Both the position numbers and the translations under genes were made by a program. Source: Deltaproteobacteria bacterium (GTDB taxonomy: Bacteria; Myxococcota_A; Polyangia; JACPQR01). From it: a DNA stretch of 48,059 nucleotides. The DNA lies in contig JACPQR010000220.1 in assembly GCA_016190375.1 (NCBI GenBank), positions 1 to 48,059 of the forward strand, written 5' to 3'. Shown piece after piece: positions 38,215-46,720 of this stretch; the stretch's first letter is position 1; the number at the start of each line of letters is the position of its first letter. Under the pieces are notes generated by a model, which saw only the letters and a list, made by a program, of their open reading frames with translations, searched no databases and had not been told where the DNA came from.

Positions 38215-40944
38215 CTAGCTGCAGCCGCTGGTCGTGCCGCAGTTCATGCAGCGGTAGCAGGCGCCGCTGCGGACCATGATGCCGCCGCACTCGTGGCATG
38301 GAGGAGCGTCCGACTGGAGCTGCGAGACCTCCAGCTCCTGCACGGAGGCCGAGCGGAGCTCGAACTGCGAGGGCGGCGGGGGGATGCTGTCGGAGTGGCC
38401 GTACTCCTCGGGGACCTCGGCGGGCGCGAGGTACTTGAGCGCGAGCCACCGGAAGATGTAGTCCATGATCGACTTCGCGATCGGGATGTCGGGGTTGGTC
38501 GTGAAGCCCGACGGCTCGAACCGCGTATGGCTGAACTTCGCGACCAGCACCTGCAGGGGCACGCCGTACTGGAGCGCGAGCGAGGTCATCGTCGCGAACG
38601 CGTCCATCAGGCCGCAGACGACGCTTCCCTCCTTGGCCATCCTGATGAAGATCTCGCCGGGGCTGCCGTCCGGGTACTGCCCGACGGTCAGGTATCCCTC
38701 GTGTCCCGCGATCGAGAACTTGTGCGTGAGGCTCTGCCGCTCGTCGTTCAGTCGCCGCCGCAGAGGCTTCTGCACGACCGGCGGCGCGACCGCCACGTCG
38801 GACCTCGTCTCGACCACTTCTTTCCTGGTCGACAGAGGCTGCGCGCGCTTGCAGCCGTCGCGGTAGATCGCGATGGCCTTCAGGCCGAGGTTCCAGGCGT
38901 CGAAGTAGACCTTCTCGATCTCCTGGGCCGTCGCCTCGTTCGACATGTTGACGGTCTTCGAGATCGCGCCCGACAGGAACGGCTGCGTCGCGGCCATCAT
39001 GCGCACGTGTCCCATCGGCTCGATCGTCCGCGTGCCGGCCGCGGGCTTGAAGGCGCAGTCGAAGACCGGCAGGTGCTCGTCTCGCAGGCCCGGTGCCGCT
39101 TCGATCGTCCCGGTCGTGTCGATGTGCTCGACGATCGCGCCGATCTCGCCCTGCGCGTACCCGAGGTTCTTGAGCGCCATCGGGACGGTCTGGTTGACGA
39201 TCTTCATCATGCCGCCGCCGACCAGCTTCTTGTACTTCACGAGCGCGATGTCGGGCTCCACGCCCGTCGTGTCGCAGTCCATCATGAACGCGATCGTCCC
39301 GGTCGGCGCGAGCACGGTGGCCTGCGCGTTCCTGTACCCGTGCACCTCACCGAGCGCCCGCGCCTCGTCCCAGCTCTTGCGCGCTGCCGCCAGCACGGTC
39401 GTCGGCGCGAGGGCACGATCGATCTCGTCCACGGCCTTGCGGTGCTTCGAGATCACCGCGAGCATCGAGTCACGGTTCGACCCGAAGCCATCGAAGGCCC
39501 CGACCCGCGCCGCGATCCGCGCGCTCTGCGCATAGGCCTCTCCGGTCATCAGCGCGGTGATCGCTCCCGCATACGCCCGTCCGGCGTTCGAATCATACGG
39601 CAGCCCGCGCGTCATCAGGAGCGCGCCCAGGTTCGCGAAGCCGAGCCCCAGAGGCCGGAACTTGTGCGAGCTCGCCTCGATCTCGGCCGTCGGGTAGCGC
39701 GAGCTCCCCACCAGGATCTCCTGCGCCGTGATCAAGACGTCGATCGCGTGCCGGAAGGACTCGACGTCCAGCTCGCCGGTCGAGCTCGCGAACTTCATGA
39801 GGTTCAGGGACGCGAGGTTGCACGCGCTGTCGTTGAGGAACATGTACTCCGAGCAGGGGTTCGACGCGTAGATCCGACCCGTGGCCTTGCACGTGTGCCA
39901 GTCGTTGATCGTCGTGTCGTACTGCATGCCGGGATCGCCGCACGCCCATGCCGCCTCGGCGATGCGCCGCATGATCTCGCGGGCGCGATACGTCCCGAGC
40001 GGCGAGCCGTCCGTGCGTGCGCGAACGGTCCAGTCGCCGTCCGCCATGTAGGCCTTCATGAACTCGTCGGACACCCGCACGCTGTTGTTCGAGTTCTGGA
40101 AGAAGATGGACGCGTACGCCTCGCCGTTGAGCGAGCCGTCGTAGCCGGCCTCGATCAGGGTCCACGCCTTCTTCTCCTCGGTCATCTTGCAGTCGATGAA
40201 CTCGAGGATGTCGGGATGGTCGACGTCGAGGATCACCATCTTGGCAGCGCGGCGGGTCTTGCCGCCGCTCTTGATCACGCCAGCGAAGGCGTCGAAGCCC
40301 TTCATGAAGGACACCGGGCCCGACGCGGTCCCGCCACCGGCCAGAAGCTCGCGGCTCGAGCGCAAGGAAGAGAAGTTGATCCCGCTTCCGGAGCCGTACT
40401 TGAACAGCATCACCTCGGCCTGCGCGCGGTCCATGATCGAGGCGATGTTGTCCTCGAGCGAGAGGATGAAGCACGCGGAGCACTGCGGGCGCTCCTCGAT
40501 CCCGACGTTGAACCAGACCGGGCTGTTGAAGGAGGCCATCTGGTGCAACAGGATGTGCTTCAGCTCGGCCGAGAAGACGGCGAGGTCCTCGTCCGTGGCG
40601 AAGTAGCCGTCCTTGCCGCCCCAGCGCGTGATCGTGTCGACGACGCGACCGATCACCTGCTTGACGCTGCGCTCGCGCTGAGGCGTGCCCATCGCCCCGC
40701 GGAAGTACTTGGAGACGACGACGTTCGTCGCCATGGCCGACCAGAGCTCGGGCACCTCGACGTCCCGCTGCTCGAAGACCGTCTCGCCCTTCTCGTTCGT
40801 GATGCTGGCGTTGCGCAGCTCCCAGCGAACTGCATCGAATGGGTCCGTTCCAGCCGCGCTGTACTTCCGCTTCATTCGGATTCCCTCGGGCCTGCCGTTC
40901 TCGCGGCTCTTCCTGCCCATCCGGACATCTTCCTGGGTGCGCAT
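38215..40944 (-). CDS. nrdJ: Class II (B12-dependent) ribonucleotide reductase
   Basis: 909 residues. It converts ribonucleotides to deoxyribonucleotides using adenosylcobalamin, with no separate radical subunit. Family blocks: NSPVWFNVGIEE, FKYGSGSGINFSSLR, NPCSEYMFLNDSACNLASLN (active-site region), APTGTIAFMMDCDTTG and the C-terminal CHECGGIMVRSGACYRCMNC zinc-ribbon tail with redox cysteines. ATG 40944 was chosen because it follows AGGAGGGG at good spacing; an upstream extension is only leader sequence. The leader is 170-200 nt long, structured, and has a NrdR-like box near the promoter. Being oxygen-independent, it suits variable-oxygen soils or sediments. Confidence 0.95.
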   Translation of the reverse strand: MRTQEDVRMGRKSRENGRPEGIRMKRKYSAAGTDPFDAVRWELRNASITNEKGETVFEQRDVEVPELWSAMATNVVVSKYFRGAMGTPQRERSVKQVIGRVVDTITRWGGKDGYFATDEDLAVFSAELKHILLHQMASFNSPVWFNVGIEERPQCSACFILSLEDNIASIMDRAQAEVMLFKYGSGSGINFSSLRSSRELLAGGGTASGPVSFMKGFDAFAGVIKSGGKTRRAAKMVILDVDHPDILEFIDCKMTEEKKAWTLIEAGYDGSLNGEAYASIFFQNSNNSVRVSDEFMKAYMADGDWTVRARTDGSPLGTYRAREIMRRIAEAAWACGDPGMQYDTTINDWHTCKATGRIYASNPCSEYMFLNDSACNLASLNLMKFASSTGELDVESFRHAIDVLITAQEILVGSSRYPTAEIEASSHKFRPLGLGFANLGALLMTRGLPYDSNAGRAYAGAITALMTGEAYAQSARIAARVGAFDGFGSNRDSMLAVISKHRKAVDEIDRALAPTTVLAAARKSWDEARALGEVHGYRNAQATVLAPTGTIAFMMDCDTTGVEPDIALVKYKKLVGGGMMKIVNQTVPMALKNLGYAQGEIGAIVEHIDTTGTIEAAPGLRDEHLPVFDCAFKPAAGTRTIEPMGHVRMMAATQPFLSGAISKTVNMSNEATAQEIEKVYFDAWNLGLKAIAIYRDGCKRAQPLSTRKEVVETRSDVAVAPPVVQKPLRRRLNDERQSLTHKFSIAGHEGYLTVGQYPDGSPGEIFIRMAKEGSVVCGLMDAFATMTSLALQYGVPLQVLVAKFSHTRFEPSGFTTNPDIPIAKSIMDYIFRWLALKYLAPAEVPEEYGHSDSIPPPPSQFELRSASVQELEVSQLQSDAPPCHECGGIMVRSGACYRCMNCGTTSGCS

Positions 40945-40956
40945 CGCCCCTCCTTC

Positions 40957-40975
40957 CCTCCGCACGCTGCGGAGG
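40957..40975 (-). promoter_or_regulatory. Hairpin beside the nrdJ ribosome site
   Basis: On the mRNA, CCUCCGCA-GCG-UGCGGAGG forms an 8-bp stem ending 11 nt before the ATG, just upstream of the AGGAGGGG ribosome site. The 5' arm (CCUCC) is also complementary to that site, so two alternative pairings could expose or hide it. A translation switch is possible but unproven. Confidence 0.45.
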
Positions 40976-41111
40976 CGCGGTGGCCGAAGCAGTCCGCCTC
41001 GTGCCCCGTCGGCAACCTCGGTGCCCCGTCGCCAAGCGACACCGACCCGGTGCCCATCTCTGCTGAAGACGGCCACCGAGGCCCCGAAAGATGCTCCAGT
41101 ACCTGTACGGA

Positions 41112-41139
41112 TGTCAACATAATAGCACTACATATTGTG
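41112..41139 (-). promoter_or_regulatory. NrdR-like box and promoter of nrdJ
   Basis: Minus strand: CACAATATGTAGTG (41139-41126) fits the NrdR consensus core C-w-AtAT-x-T-w-G. TATTAT (41124-41119) follows as a likely -10, and TTGACA (41117-41112) lies next. A second dyad, AACTACGAGTAGTT (41174-41161), is 35 bp upstream centre to centre, longer than the usual paired-box spacing. NrdR is the standard repressor of nrd genes when dATP is high, so repression at this promoter is expected. Confidence 0.6.
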
Positions 41140-41147
41140 GTAACACA

Positions 41148-41245
41148 GCATCCACAGCACAACTACTCGTAGTTACATGACGGATATTCAGTGGTTGGGC
41201 GCCATTGTCCACAGGCCAGCCAGATTTCGCAAAAAGTTGCCCACA
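41148..41245 (+). promoter_or_regulatory. Three DnaA-box-like sites
   Basis: TTGTCCACA (41205-41213, 8 of 9 to TTATCCACA), TTGCCCACA (41237-41245, 7 of 9) and GCATCCACA (41148-41156, 7 of 9), all in the same orientation. They occupy the gap between divergent nrdJ and ftsE. DnaA is known to control nrd genes in E. coli; a similar role here is inference. The remainder of the 329-bp gap holds the nrdJ leader described above. Confidence 0.45.
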
Positions 41246-41273
41246 GGCGCTCCCCAGACATACACCCGGCTCG

Positions 41274-42008
41274 ATGACTCCGACTGACCGACGTCACCTC
41301 GTCGAGCTCGAGCGGGTCTACAAGTTCTACCGGCCCGAGGTGGCGGTCCTTCGGGACGCCTCCACGCAGGTCGAGCGAGGCGAGTTCGTTTACGTGACCG
41401 GTCCTTCGGGCGCGGGCAAGAGCACCCTCCTTCGGATGATCTACCGAGCCGAGGTCCCCGACCACGGCCGGATCCTCTTCTGCGGTCGCGACGTCGGCAA
41501 GCTGCGACCCTCCGCCGTGCCCTTCCTCAGGCGCAACATCGGCGTGGTGTTCCAGGACTTCGCGACGAAGATCCTCCGCTCGCGCAGCGTGTTCGACAAC
41601 GTCGCGCTGGCCCTCGAGGTGCTAGGCGCTCCGTCGCGGGTCATCAGGACCAAGGTCACCGCGGTCCTCGAATCCGTGGGCCTCGGCGGACGTGAGCCAG
41701 AGATTGCGGGCAACCTCAGTGGCGGAGAGCAACAGCGGATCGCGATCGCGCGAGCCCTCGTCAACGACCCACCGCTGCTCCTGGCAGACGAGCCGACGGG
41801 GAACCTCGATCCCGATCTCGCGATGGACGTCGCGAGACTCTTCGACGAGGCCAACGCGGGAGGGACCACGGTGATCTTCGCGACGCACGACCGGACGATC
41901 CTGTCCGCGAGACCGCGGCGGACGGTGGCGATCATCGACGGAGCGACGCTGGAGGTCGACCCGCCTTCGGCCTCGGGCCGCGAGATGCCGGTCGCCCTGG
42001 TGGCGTGA
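41274..42008 (+). CDS. ftsE: FtsE, ABC ATPase of the septal FtsEX complex
   Basis: 244 residues. Walker A GPSGAGKSTLL, signature LSGGEQQRIAIARAL, Walker B LLLADEPTGNLD and FATHDR. FtsE hydrolyses ATP to drive FtsX and, through it, a periplasmic murein hydrolase activator at the division septum. ATG 41274 gives the normal FtsE N-terminus; the upstream extension enters the regulatory gap. The ftsX gene starts on its stop codon (TGATG). Confidence 0.95.
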   Translation: MTPTDRRHLVELERVYKFYRPEVAVLRDASTQVERGEFVYVTGPSGAGKSTLLRMIYRAEVPDHGRILFCGRDVGKLRPSAVPFLRRNIGVVFQDFATKILRSRSVFDNVALALEVLGAPSRVIRTKVTAVLESVGLGGREPEIAGNLSGGEQQRIAIARALVNDPPLLLADEPTGNLDPDLAMDVARLFDEANAGGTTVIFATHDRTILSARPRRTVAIIDGATLEVDPPSASGREMPVALVA

Positions 42009-42901
42009 TGACGCTCGGATTGCTCGATCGTTACCTGCGCCGCGCGGCCCTGGGGCTGAAGCGCGAGGCGAGGCTCCACATCGGCGCGGCGGCGAGCCTG
42101 GCATCGGCCTTCGTCCTGGTCGGGATCTTCGGCCTCGTGTCGTACAACCTCGGCCGGTCGGTCGAGGCGTGGGGAATGGATCTCGAGCTCACGGCCTACC
42201 TCAGAGACGGCGCGACCCCGGAGGAGACGACCGCCTCGTTTCGCTTCGCAAGGGGGCTGGGAGGAGTCGCCCAAGCTCGCCTCGTCACCGCCGAGGAGGC
42301 ACAGAGGAGGCTGGCCAGCCCCGGAGGCCCGGGCGCTTCGGCTTTCGCGGGCCTGCCGAGCGAGCTGTTCCCGGCATCGATCGAGCTGAAGCTCCAGCCC
42401 GGTGCCCAGGTCGCCGAGCGCGCAGAGCGTGTCGCGGAGCGCATGAAGGCTCTGCCCGCCATCGAGGACGTCGATTCCGTCGCCGCGGAGGCCCGGCGGC
42501 TCGACGGCGTGATGCGCCTCTCCGGCGTCGCCGGACTGGCGATCGCGATCGTCGTCCTCTTGGGGGCGCTCTCGATCGTCTCTTCGACGCTGCTCGTCAC
42601 GCAGCACCGCCGCAGGGACGAGATCGAGCTTCTCCGGCTCTGCGGCGCGACCGACGGCTTCCTCCGAGTGCCCCTGCTTCTGGAGGGTGCCGTTCAATCG
42701 CTGGGCGGCGCGATCCTCGCCCTCGCGATCCTCCTCGGCGTCTACCTCGTCCTCGAGGGTCCAGCCGGCGGTGCGCTCGGGGCGCTGGGGATCGTGCCGC
42801 GGTTCTTGCCGGCCTGGATGGTGGGACTGGCGCTCGTCGGCGCGGCTCTTCTCGGCGCCCTGGGCAGCCAGATCTCCTTCCGGAGATCCATCCGGGTATG
42901 A
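42008..42901 (+). CDS. ftsX: FtsX, membrane subunit of FtsEX
   Basis: 297 residues. Four membrane helices: LASAFVLVGIFGLVSYNL near the start, LAIAIVVLLGALSIVSSTLL, LGGAILALAILLGVYLVL and MVGLALVGAALLGAL. The large periplasmic loop between helices 1 and 2 (about 50-175) is where FtsX binds EnvC. The start ATG 42008 (or GTG 42005) overlaps ftsE. The next gene, an EnvC-like activator, overlaps by 4 nt. Confidence 0.93.
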   Translation: MTLGLLDRYLRRAALGLKREARLHIGAAASLASAFVLVGIFGLVSYNLGRSVEAWGMDLELTAYLRDGATPEETTASFRFARGLGGVAQARLVTAEEAQRRLASPGGPGASAFAGLPSELFPASIELKLQPGAQVAERAERVAERMKALPAIEDVDSVAAEARRLDGVMRLSGVAGLAIAIVVLLGALSIVSSTLLVTQHRRRDEIELLRLCGATDGFLRVPLLLEGAVQSLGGAILALAILLGVYLVLEGPAGGALGALGIVPRFLPAWMVGLALVGAALLGALGSQISFRRSIRV

Positions 42902-43785
42902 ATCGCCGAACCGCGGTCCTCGCAGCGACGCTCCTCGGGTCGGGTCCGCTCTGGGCCGACGGACCGCCGCGATCGCCGTCGGCCCCGGCCGGAGCGCCCC
43001 GCGAGGCAAGCCTGTCTGCAAGTCCCCTGGACAGGGCGCGCATCGCGGTCCTCGACGAGTCGGAGAAGCTCGAGGAGCAGATCGGCGAGACTCGCGCCCG
43101 GCTTCGCGAGCGCGTCAGGTCCTTCTACCGCCTGCAGCGCGCGGGCGGAGGCCTCGCTCCTTCGAGCCCCGAGAGCCACGCCGCCGCGACCCGCGTGCGC
43201 TTCCGGCTCGCGCGCCGCGTGATCGGGCGCGACCTTGGTGCCCTCAGGGCCGCCATTCGCAGGGCCGAGGCGCTCGATGATCTTCGCGCTCGCCTGCGCC
43301 GCGAGCCGAGCGCGCCGGCGGTCCGCGGCGGCCCGCCCGCCGCTGCCCCCGTGGCCGAGGACCCGCTCCCCGCCTTCACCTCGCTAGACCGCGCCGGCAC
43401 GCTGGTCGTGCACGGCGCGGCGGACGTGCCGTTCGCTTCCCTGAAGGGAAACCTCCCTCTGCCGATCCGCGGAACGACCGACCTCGAGGTGAGACCCCGC
43501 GGGAGCGAGGTCGAGATCGCGGGCGGTCCCGCCGCCATTGCCCAGGCCGTCGCCCGCGGGCGGGTCGAGTACGCGGGAGACTACGCGGGGCTCGGCAAGC
43601 TCGTGATCGTCGACCACGGCGGCCCCTGGCACACGGTCACGGGCGGTCTCGTCACCCTCGCGGTCGGCCGCGGCGCCGCCGTCGAGCCGGGCCAGGCGAT
43701 CGGCGTCGCCGGCCCCACGGTCACCTTCGAGGTCCGCCGCGAAGGCCGTCCAATCGACACGATGGCCTGGCTGGGCCTGCGCTAG
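42898..43785 (+). CDS. envC: EnvC-like murein hydrolase activator
   Basis: 295 residues with signal AVLAATLLGSGPLWADG. A coiled-coil (about 50-145: ESEKLEEQIGETRARLRERV, ALRAAIRRAEALDDLRARLR) precedes a LytM-like domain (GKLVIVDHGGPWHTVTGGL, VEPGQAIGVAGPTVTFEVRR, ending AWLGL). The zinc ligands of active LytM enzymes (H-x3-D and H-x-H) are missing, as in EnvC, so it should activate amidases rather than cut. Shorter than E. coli EnvC because the coil is reduced. Overlapping ftsX confirms the pathway: septal cell-wall splitting. Confidence 0.85.
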   Translation: MNRRTAVLAATLLGSGPLWADGPPRSPSAPAGAPREASLSASPLDRARIAVLDESEKLEEQIGETRARLRERVRSFYRLQRAGGGLAPSSPESHAAATRVRFRLARRVIGRDLGALRAAIRRAEALDDLRARLRREPSAPAVRGGPPAAAPVAEDPLPAFTSLDRAGTLVVHGAADVPFASLKGNLPLPIRGTTDLEVRPRGSEVEIAGGPAAIAQAVARGRVEYAGDYAGLGKLVIVDHGGPWHTVTGGLVTLAVGRGAAVEPGQAIGVAGPTVTFEVRREGRPIDTMAWLGLR

Positions 43786-43788
43786 TCC

Positions 43789-45882
43789 TCATCCGTTGGG
43801 CGTCACGAGCACGTCCAGCGTGTACGGTCCGTGGTCTTCCTCGGTCCGGCCATCGACGACGATGTAGAAGTTGGCGGCGTCGACGTTGAGCTCGATGACC
43901 GAGTTGTCGCCGATCCAGTTGTCGTTGCACATGATCTCGTTGTCGACGCCGACGCAGTCGTCCTGATGCAGGTGGAGAACGCCGTCCCATCCATCCGGGT
44001 CGAGCGTGATCGAGAGCCGGGCCGAGAAGAGGAGCGAGAGGAAGTAGGCCTCGTCGGGGCCCGGCGCCTGTCCGCCGCACGTGGCGCCGTAGTCGTCCTC
44101 GGCGTCGTCGGTATCGCCCACGAACAGCCCGCCGTTCGTGCCCGTCACCCACCCGTCGGCGCAGGTCTCGGCCACGTCGACCTCGACGGGCGGGCTCGGG
44201 TCCGCGAGCGTCACGTCGAGCGTGTAGTCGGTCGGCGAGAAGGACTCGACCACGATGAAGTGCGTTCCGGCGGGAAGCTCGCGCACCCGCAGCGCCGCGG
44301 GGTTGCCGCCCCTGCAGGCCCGATCGGGCTCCGTGTCCGAGTCACCGCAGACCTCCTGAATCGCCACGGTCATCCACTCGCCGCCGTCGCCCTCCACCCG
44401 GACCGTCACGTCCTGGGCCTCCTCGAGCTCGAGGAAGAACACCTGCTCGATCTGGGAGAAGCCGCACGAGACGTCGACGTCGTCCTGCATCCCGACCAGC
44501 GTCCCCCCGAAGCTCCCGCCCCCCGAGACGTCGATCGCGCCGTCGCAAACGTCACCTTCCGGCGGTTCTGTCGGAGGGCCGATGCTCACGTCGAGCGTGA
44601 AGTCGAACTCCCCCGGTCCCTCGACGAGCGCGTAGTAGGTTCCGGCCTCGAGCGAGTACAGGCGCTGGTGCGAGGGCGCCGAGTACGAGCAATGGATCTC
44701 GGTCTCTTCGTCCCCGCAGGTCGTCGCGACCGCCATCGGGACGAAGTTGAAGCCGGCCGACGCGGTCAGATCGACGTCCGAGGTCTCGTCGATCGTGAAC
44801 GTGTACACGAGCTCCGGGTATCCGAAGCCGCACGACACGTCGTGGTCGTCCTCGATGTCGACGAAGCTTCCCTCGAAGCGTCCTCCGGCCGACACGTCGA
44901 TGGCCCCGTCGCAGGTCTCGTTCTCGGGCGGCGGCGTCGGATCCGAGATCTCGAGCGTGACGACGACGTCCGCGTTCGATTGCGCCTGGACGATCAGGTA
45001 GTACGTGCCGGCGGGGAGGTTGCGCGTCCGGATACGCGCCGGGAAGCCCAGCTCGCACTCGATCTCGGTGCCCTCGGCTCCGCACTCGGTCTCGAGCGCG
45101 AGGGTCGTCAGGACGAACTCGCTGTCGGCCGAGGCCTCGACGTCGGCAGCCTCGTCGAGGGTGAAGGTCAACACCACGTCGTTGGTCGTGCCCCACCCGC
45201 ACGAGGGCGCGTAGTCGCGCACCGTGCCGGCGAGGCTGACCTCGAACGCCCCGCCGCCAGTGATGTCGAGCGGCTCGTCGCAGGTGTCGAAGCCGGGGTT
45301 GGTGCAGTTCGCGCCCGGCTCGAAGTCCGTCAGGCCGTCGCAGTTGTTGTCGACCATGTCGCCGCAGATCTCGGGGGCGCCGAGGTAGATGCGCGCGTCG
45401 CCGTCGTTGCAGTCGTCGCCGCCCTCGCAGTGCCAATCGTCGTGGCCATCGCCGTCGAAGTCGCGGCCGCGGTGAACGCACCCCTGCGCCTCGTCGCACA
45501 GGTCGATCGTGCACACGTTGTCGTCGTTGCACGCGCGGCTCGGGCCGGGGACGCATCCCTCGGTCGGCGAGCACCGCTCGTCGCCGTTGCAGTAGCGGTC
45601 GTCCGCGCAGAGGTCGTCGTTGGGCGTATTCTGGCAAGTCATGCCCTCGGGGTCGCAGCGGTCGACCGTGCAGTCGATCTCGTCGGCGCAGTCCTCGTCG
45701 GTCTGGCAGGGTGTTCCCGAGGCGTCCGGCTCGGTGGGCGGCGCGTCGGTCGGCTCCGCGTCGACCTCGGCGTCGGGCAGCCCGCCGTCGGCGTCGTCGT
45801 CTCCGCCGTTGCAGCCGCAGCCCGAAAGGAGTAGCCCGGCCAGAAAGGCGGGCCACGGTATGCGCGAGCCAGTCAAAGCCAT
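43789..45882 (-). CDS. Repeat-built lipoprotein with MopE-type N-terminal region
   Basis: 697 residues. Signal WPAFLAGLLLSGCGCNGG. Residues 25-60 form an Asp/Pro linker, 60-200 have Cys-rich motifs (CQTDEDCADEIDCTVDRC, CTIDLCDEAQGC, GRDFDGDGHDD). From about 225 four similar modules follow, each opening C-DE/GA-I-D-x-x-GG-x-F and containing a C-G segment and PAGTYY or PAGTHF strands, the pattern of secreted PPC-like beta domains. Mature surface lipoprotein, ligand unknown. It is convergent with the EnvC gene (3-bp gap). Confidence 0.85.
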   Translation of the reverse strand: MALTGSRIPWPAFLAGLLLSGCGCNGGDDDADGGLPDAEVDAEPTDAPPTEPDASGTPCQTDEDCADEIDCTVDRCDPEGMTCQNTPNDDLCADDRYCNGDERCSPTEGCVPGPSRACNDDNVCTIDLCDEAQGCVHRGRDFDGDGHDDWHCEGGDDCNDGDARIYLGAPEICGDMVDNNCDGLTDFEPGANCTNPGFDTCDEPLDITGGGAFEVSLAGTVRDYAPSCGWGTTNDVVLTFTLDEAADVEASADSEFVLTTLALETECGAEGTEIECELGFPARIRTRNLPAGTYYLIVQAQSNADVVVTLEISDPTPPPENETCDGAIDVSAGGRFEGSFVDIEDDHDVSCGFGYPELVYTFTIDETSDVDLTASAGFNFVPMAVATTCGDEETEIHCSYSAPSHQRLYSLEAGTYYALVEGPGEFDFTLDVSIGPPTEPPEGDVCDGAIDVSGGGSFGGTLVGMQDDVDVSCGFSQIEQVFFLELEEAQDVTVRVEGDGGEWMTVAIQEVCGDSDTEPDRACRGGNPAALRVRELPAGTHFIVVESFSPTDYTLDVTLADPSPPVEVDVAETCADGWVTGTNGGLFVGDTDDAEDDYGATCGGQAPGPDEAYFLSLLFSARLSITLDPDGWDGVLHLHQDDCVGVDNEIMCNDNWIGDNSVIELNVDAANFYIVVDGRTEEDHGPYTLDVLVTPNG

Positions 45883-45958
45883 CGTTCCTCCAGTCGAGCG
45901 CACGAGAACATCGAAGGTAGTACGCCCGGACGAGTTGTGAAAGGGGAGGACGACCTCC

Positions 45959-46720
45959 ATGAACGGGCCACTTTTCGCTTGCGTGCACCTCCCGCCCTCC
46001 CCCGGGTGCCAGGGCTTCGCCGGTCGGGCCGCGAGCCTTCGAGACCTCGGTGCGGACCTCGCCGCCCTGCTCGACGTCACGCCCCACGTCGACGGGATCC
46101 TCCTGGAGAACGAGAACGACAAGCCCCACACCCTGAACGTCTCGAAGGCCCAGGTCGCGTGGCTCACGCTCCTCGCGATGGAGGCACGTCGCCGTACCGC
46201 CCTGCCCCTCGGGATCGGCGTCCAGCGCATCGACTGGGAGGCCGCGCTGGCGGTGGCGGCGGCGGCCCGGCTCGACATGGTGCGGCTCGACGTCTGGGTC
46301 GACCGCGTGCGCATGCAGGGGCAGGAGGTCAGCGTCGATTCGCGACAGGTACGCGAGATCCGCGAGGCCCTCGACGCCCGGGCCGTCGCGCTCTGGACCG
46401 ACGTCCACGTCAAGCACGCCGAGCTCGTCTGCGCGAAGGACCTCGCCGCGAGCGTCGACGATGCAATCAAGGAGGGATCGGCGGCGGTCCTCGTGACCGG
46501 AGAGCGGACGGGAACGCCGCCGGCGGTCGGCGACCTCGACGAGGCGCGCCGCGTCGCGGCGGGGCGCGTTCCGGTTTACGCGGCGAGCGGCCTGGACGCG
46601 ACCAACGCCAGCGAGCTGGGCGCCCACTGCGACGGCGCGATCGTCGGTACGGCGATGAAGGAGGGACCTCGCGTCAGCGTAGAGCGGGCACGCCGGATCG
46701 TCGGGGCGTGGCGGCGATGA
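45959..46720 (+). CDS. BtpA/SgcQ-family protein
   Basis: 253 residues. A TIM-barrel layout: ACVHLPPSPG at the start, then VDGILLENENDKPH, IGVQRIDWEAALAVAAAARL, MVRLDVWVD, and YAASGLDATNASEL at the end. These match the BtpA/SgcQ family (photosystem I biogenesis factor and a sugar-operon protein of unknown activity). With the kinase next to it, a role in sugar or nucleoside catabolism is plausible. ATG 45959 is the first start; the kinase gene overlaps its stop (ATGA). Confidence 0.85.
   Translation: MNGPLFACVHLPPSPGCQGFAGRAASLRDLGADLAALLDVTPHVDGILLENENDKPHTLNVSKAQVAWLTLLAMEARRRTALPLGIGVQRIDWEAALAVAAAARLDMVRLDVWVDRVRMQGQEVSVDSRQVREIREALDARAVALWTDVHVKHAELVCAKDLAASVDDAIKEGSAAVLVTGERTGTPPAVGDLDEARRVAAGRVPVYAASGLDATNASELGAHCDGAIVGTAMKEGPRVSVERARRIVGAWRR

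Noticed and set aside
40945..41110. Cobalamin riboswitch upstream of nrdJ
   Set aside because: The leader is structured and the enzyme needs B12, but I could not find the conserved core motifs of known cobalamin riboswitches, so I describe only a structured leader.
41148..41245. Replication origin
   Set aside because: There are only three weak DnaA-box-like sites and no dnaA, gyrase or parAB genes nearby; regulation of nrdJ or ftsE is a simpler explanation.
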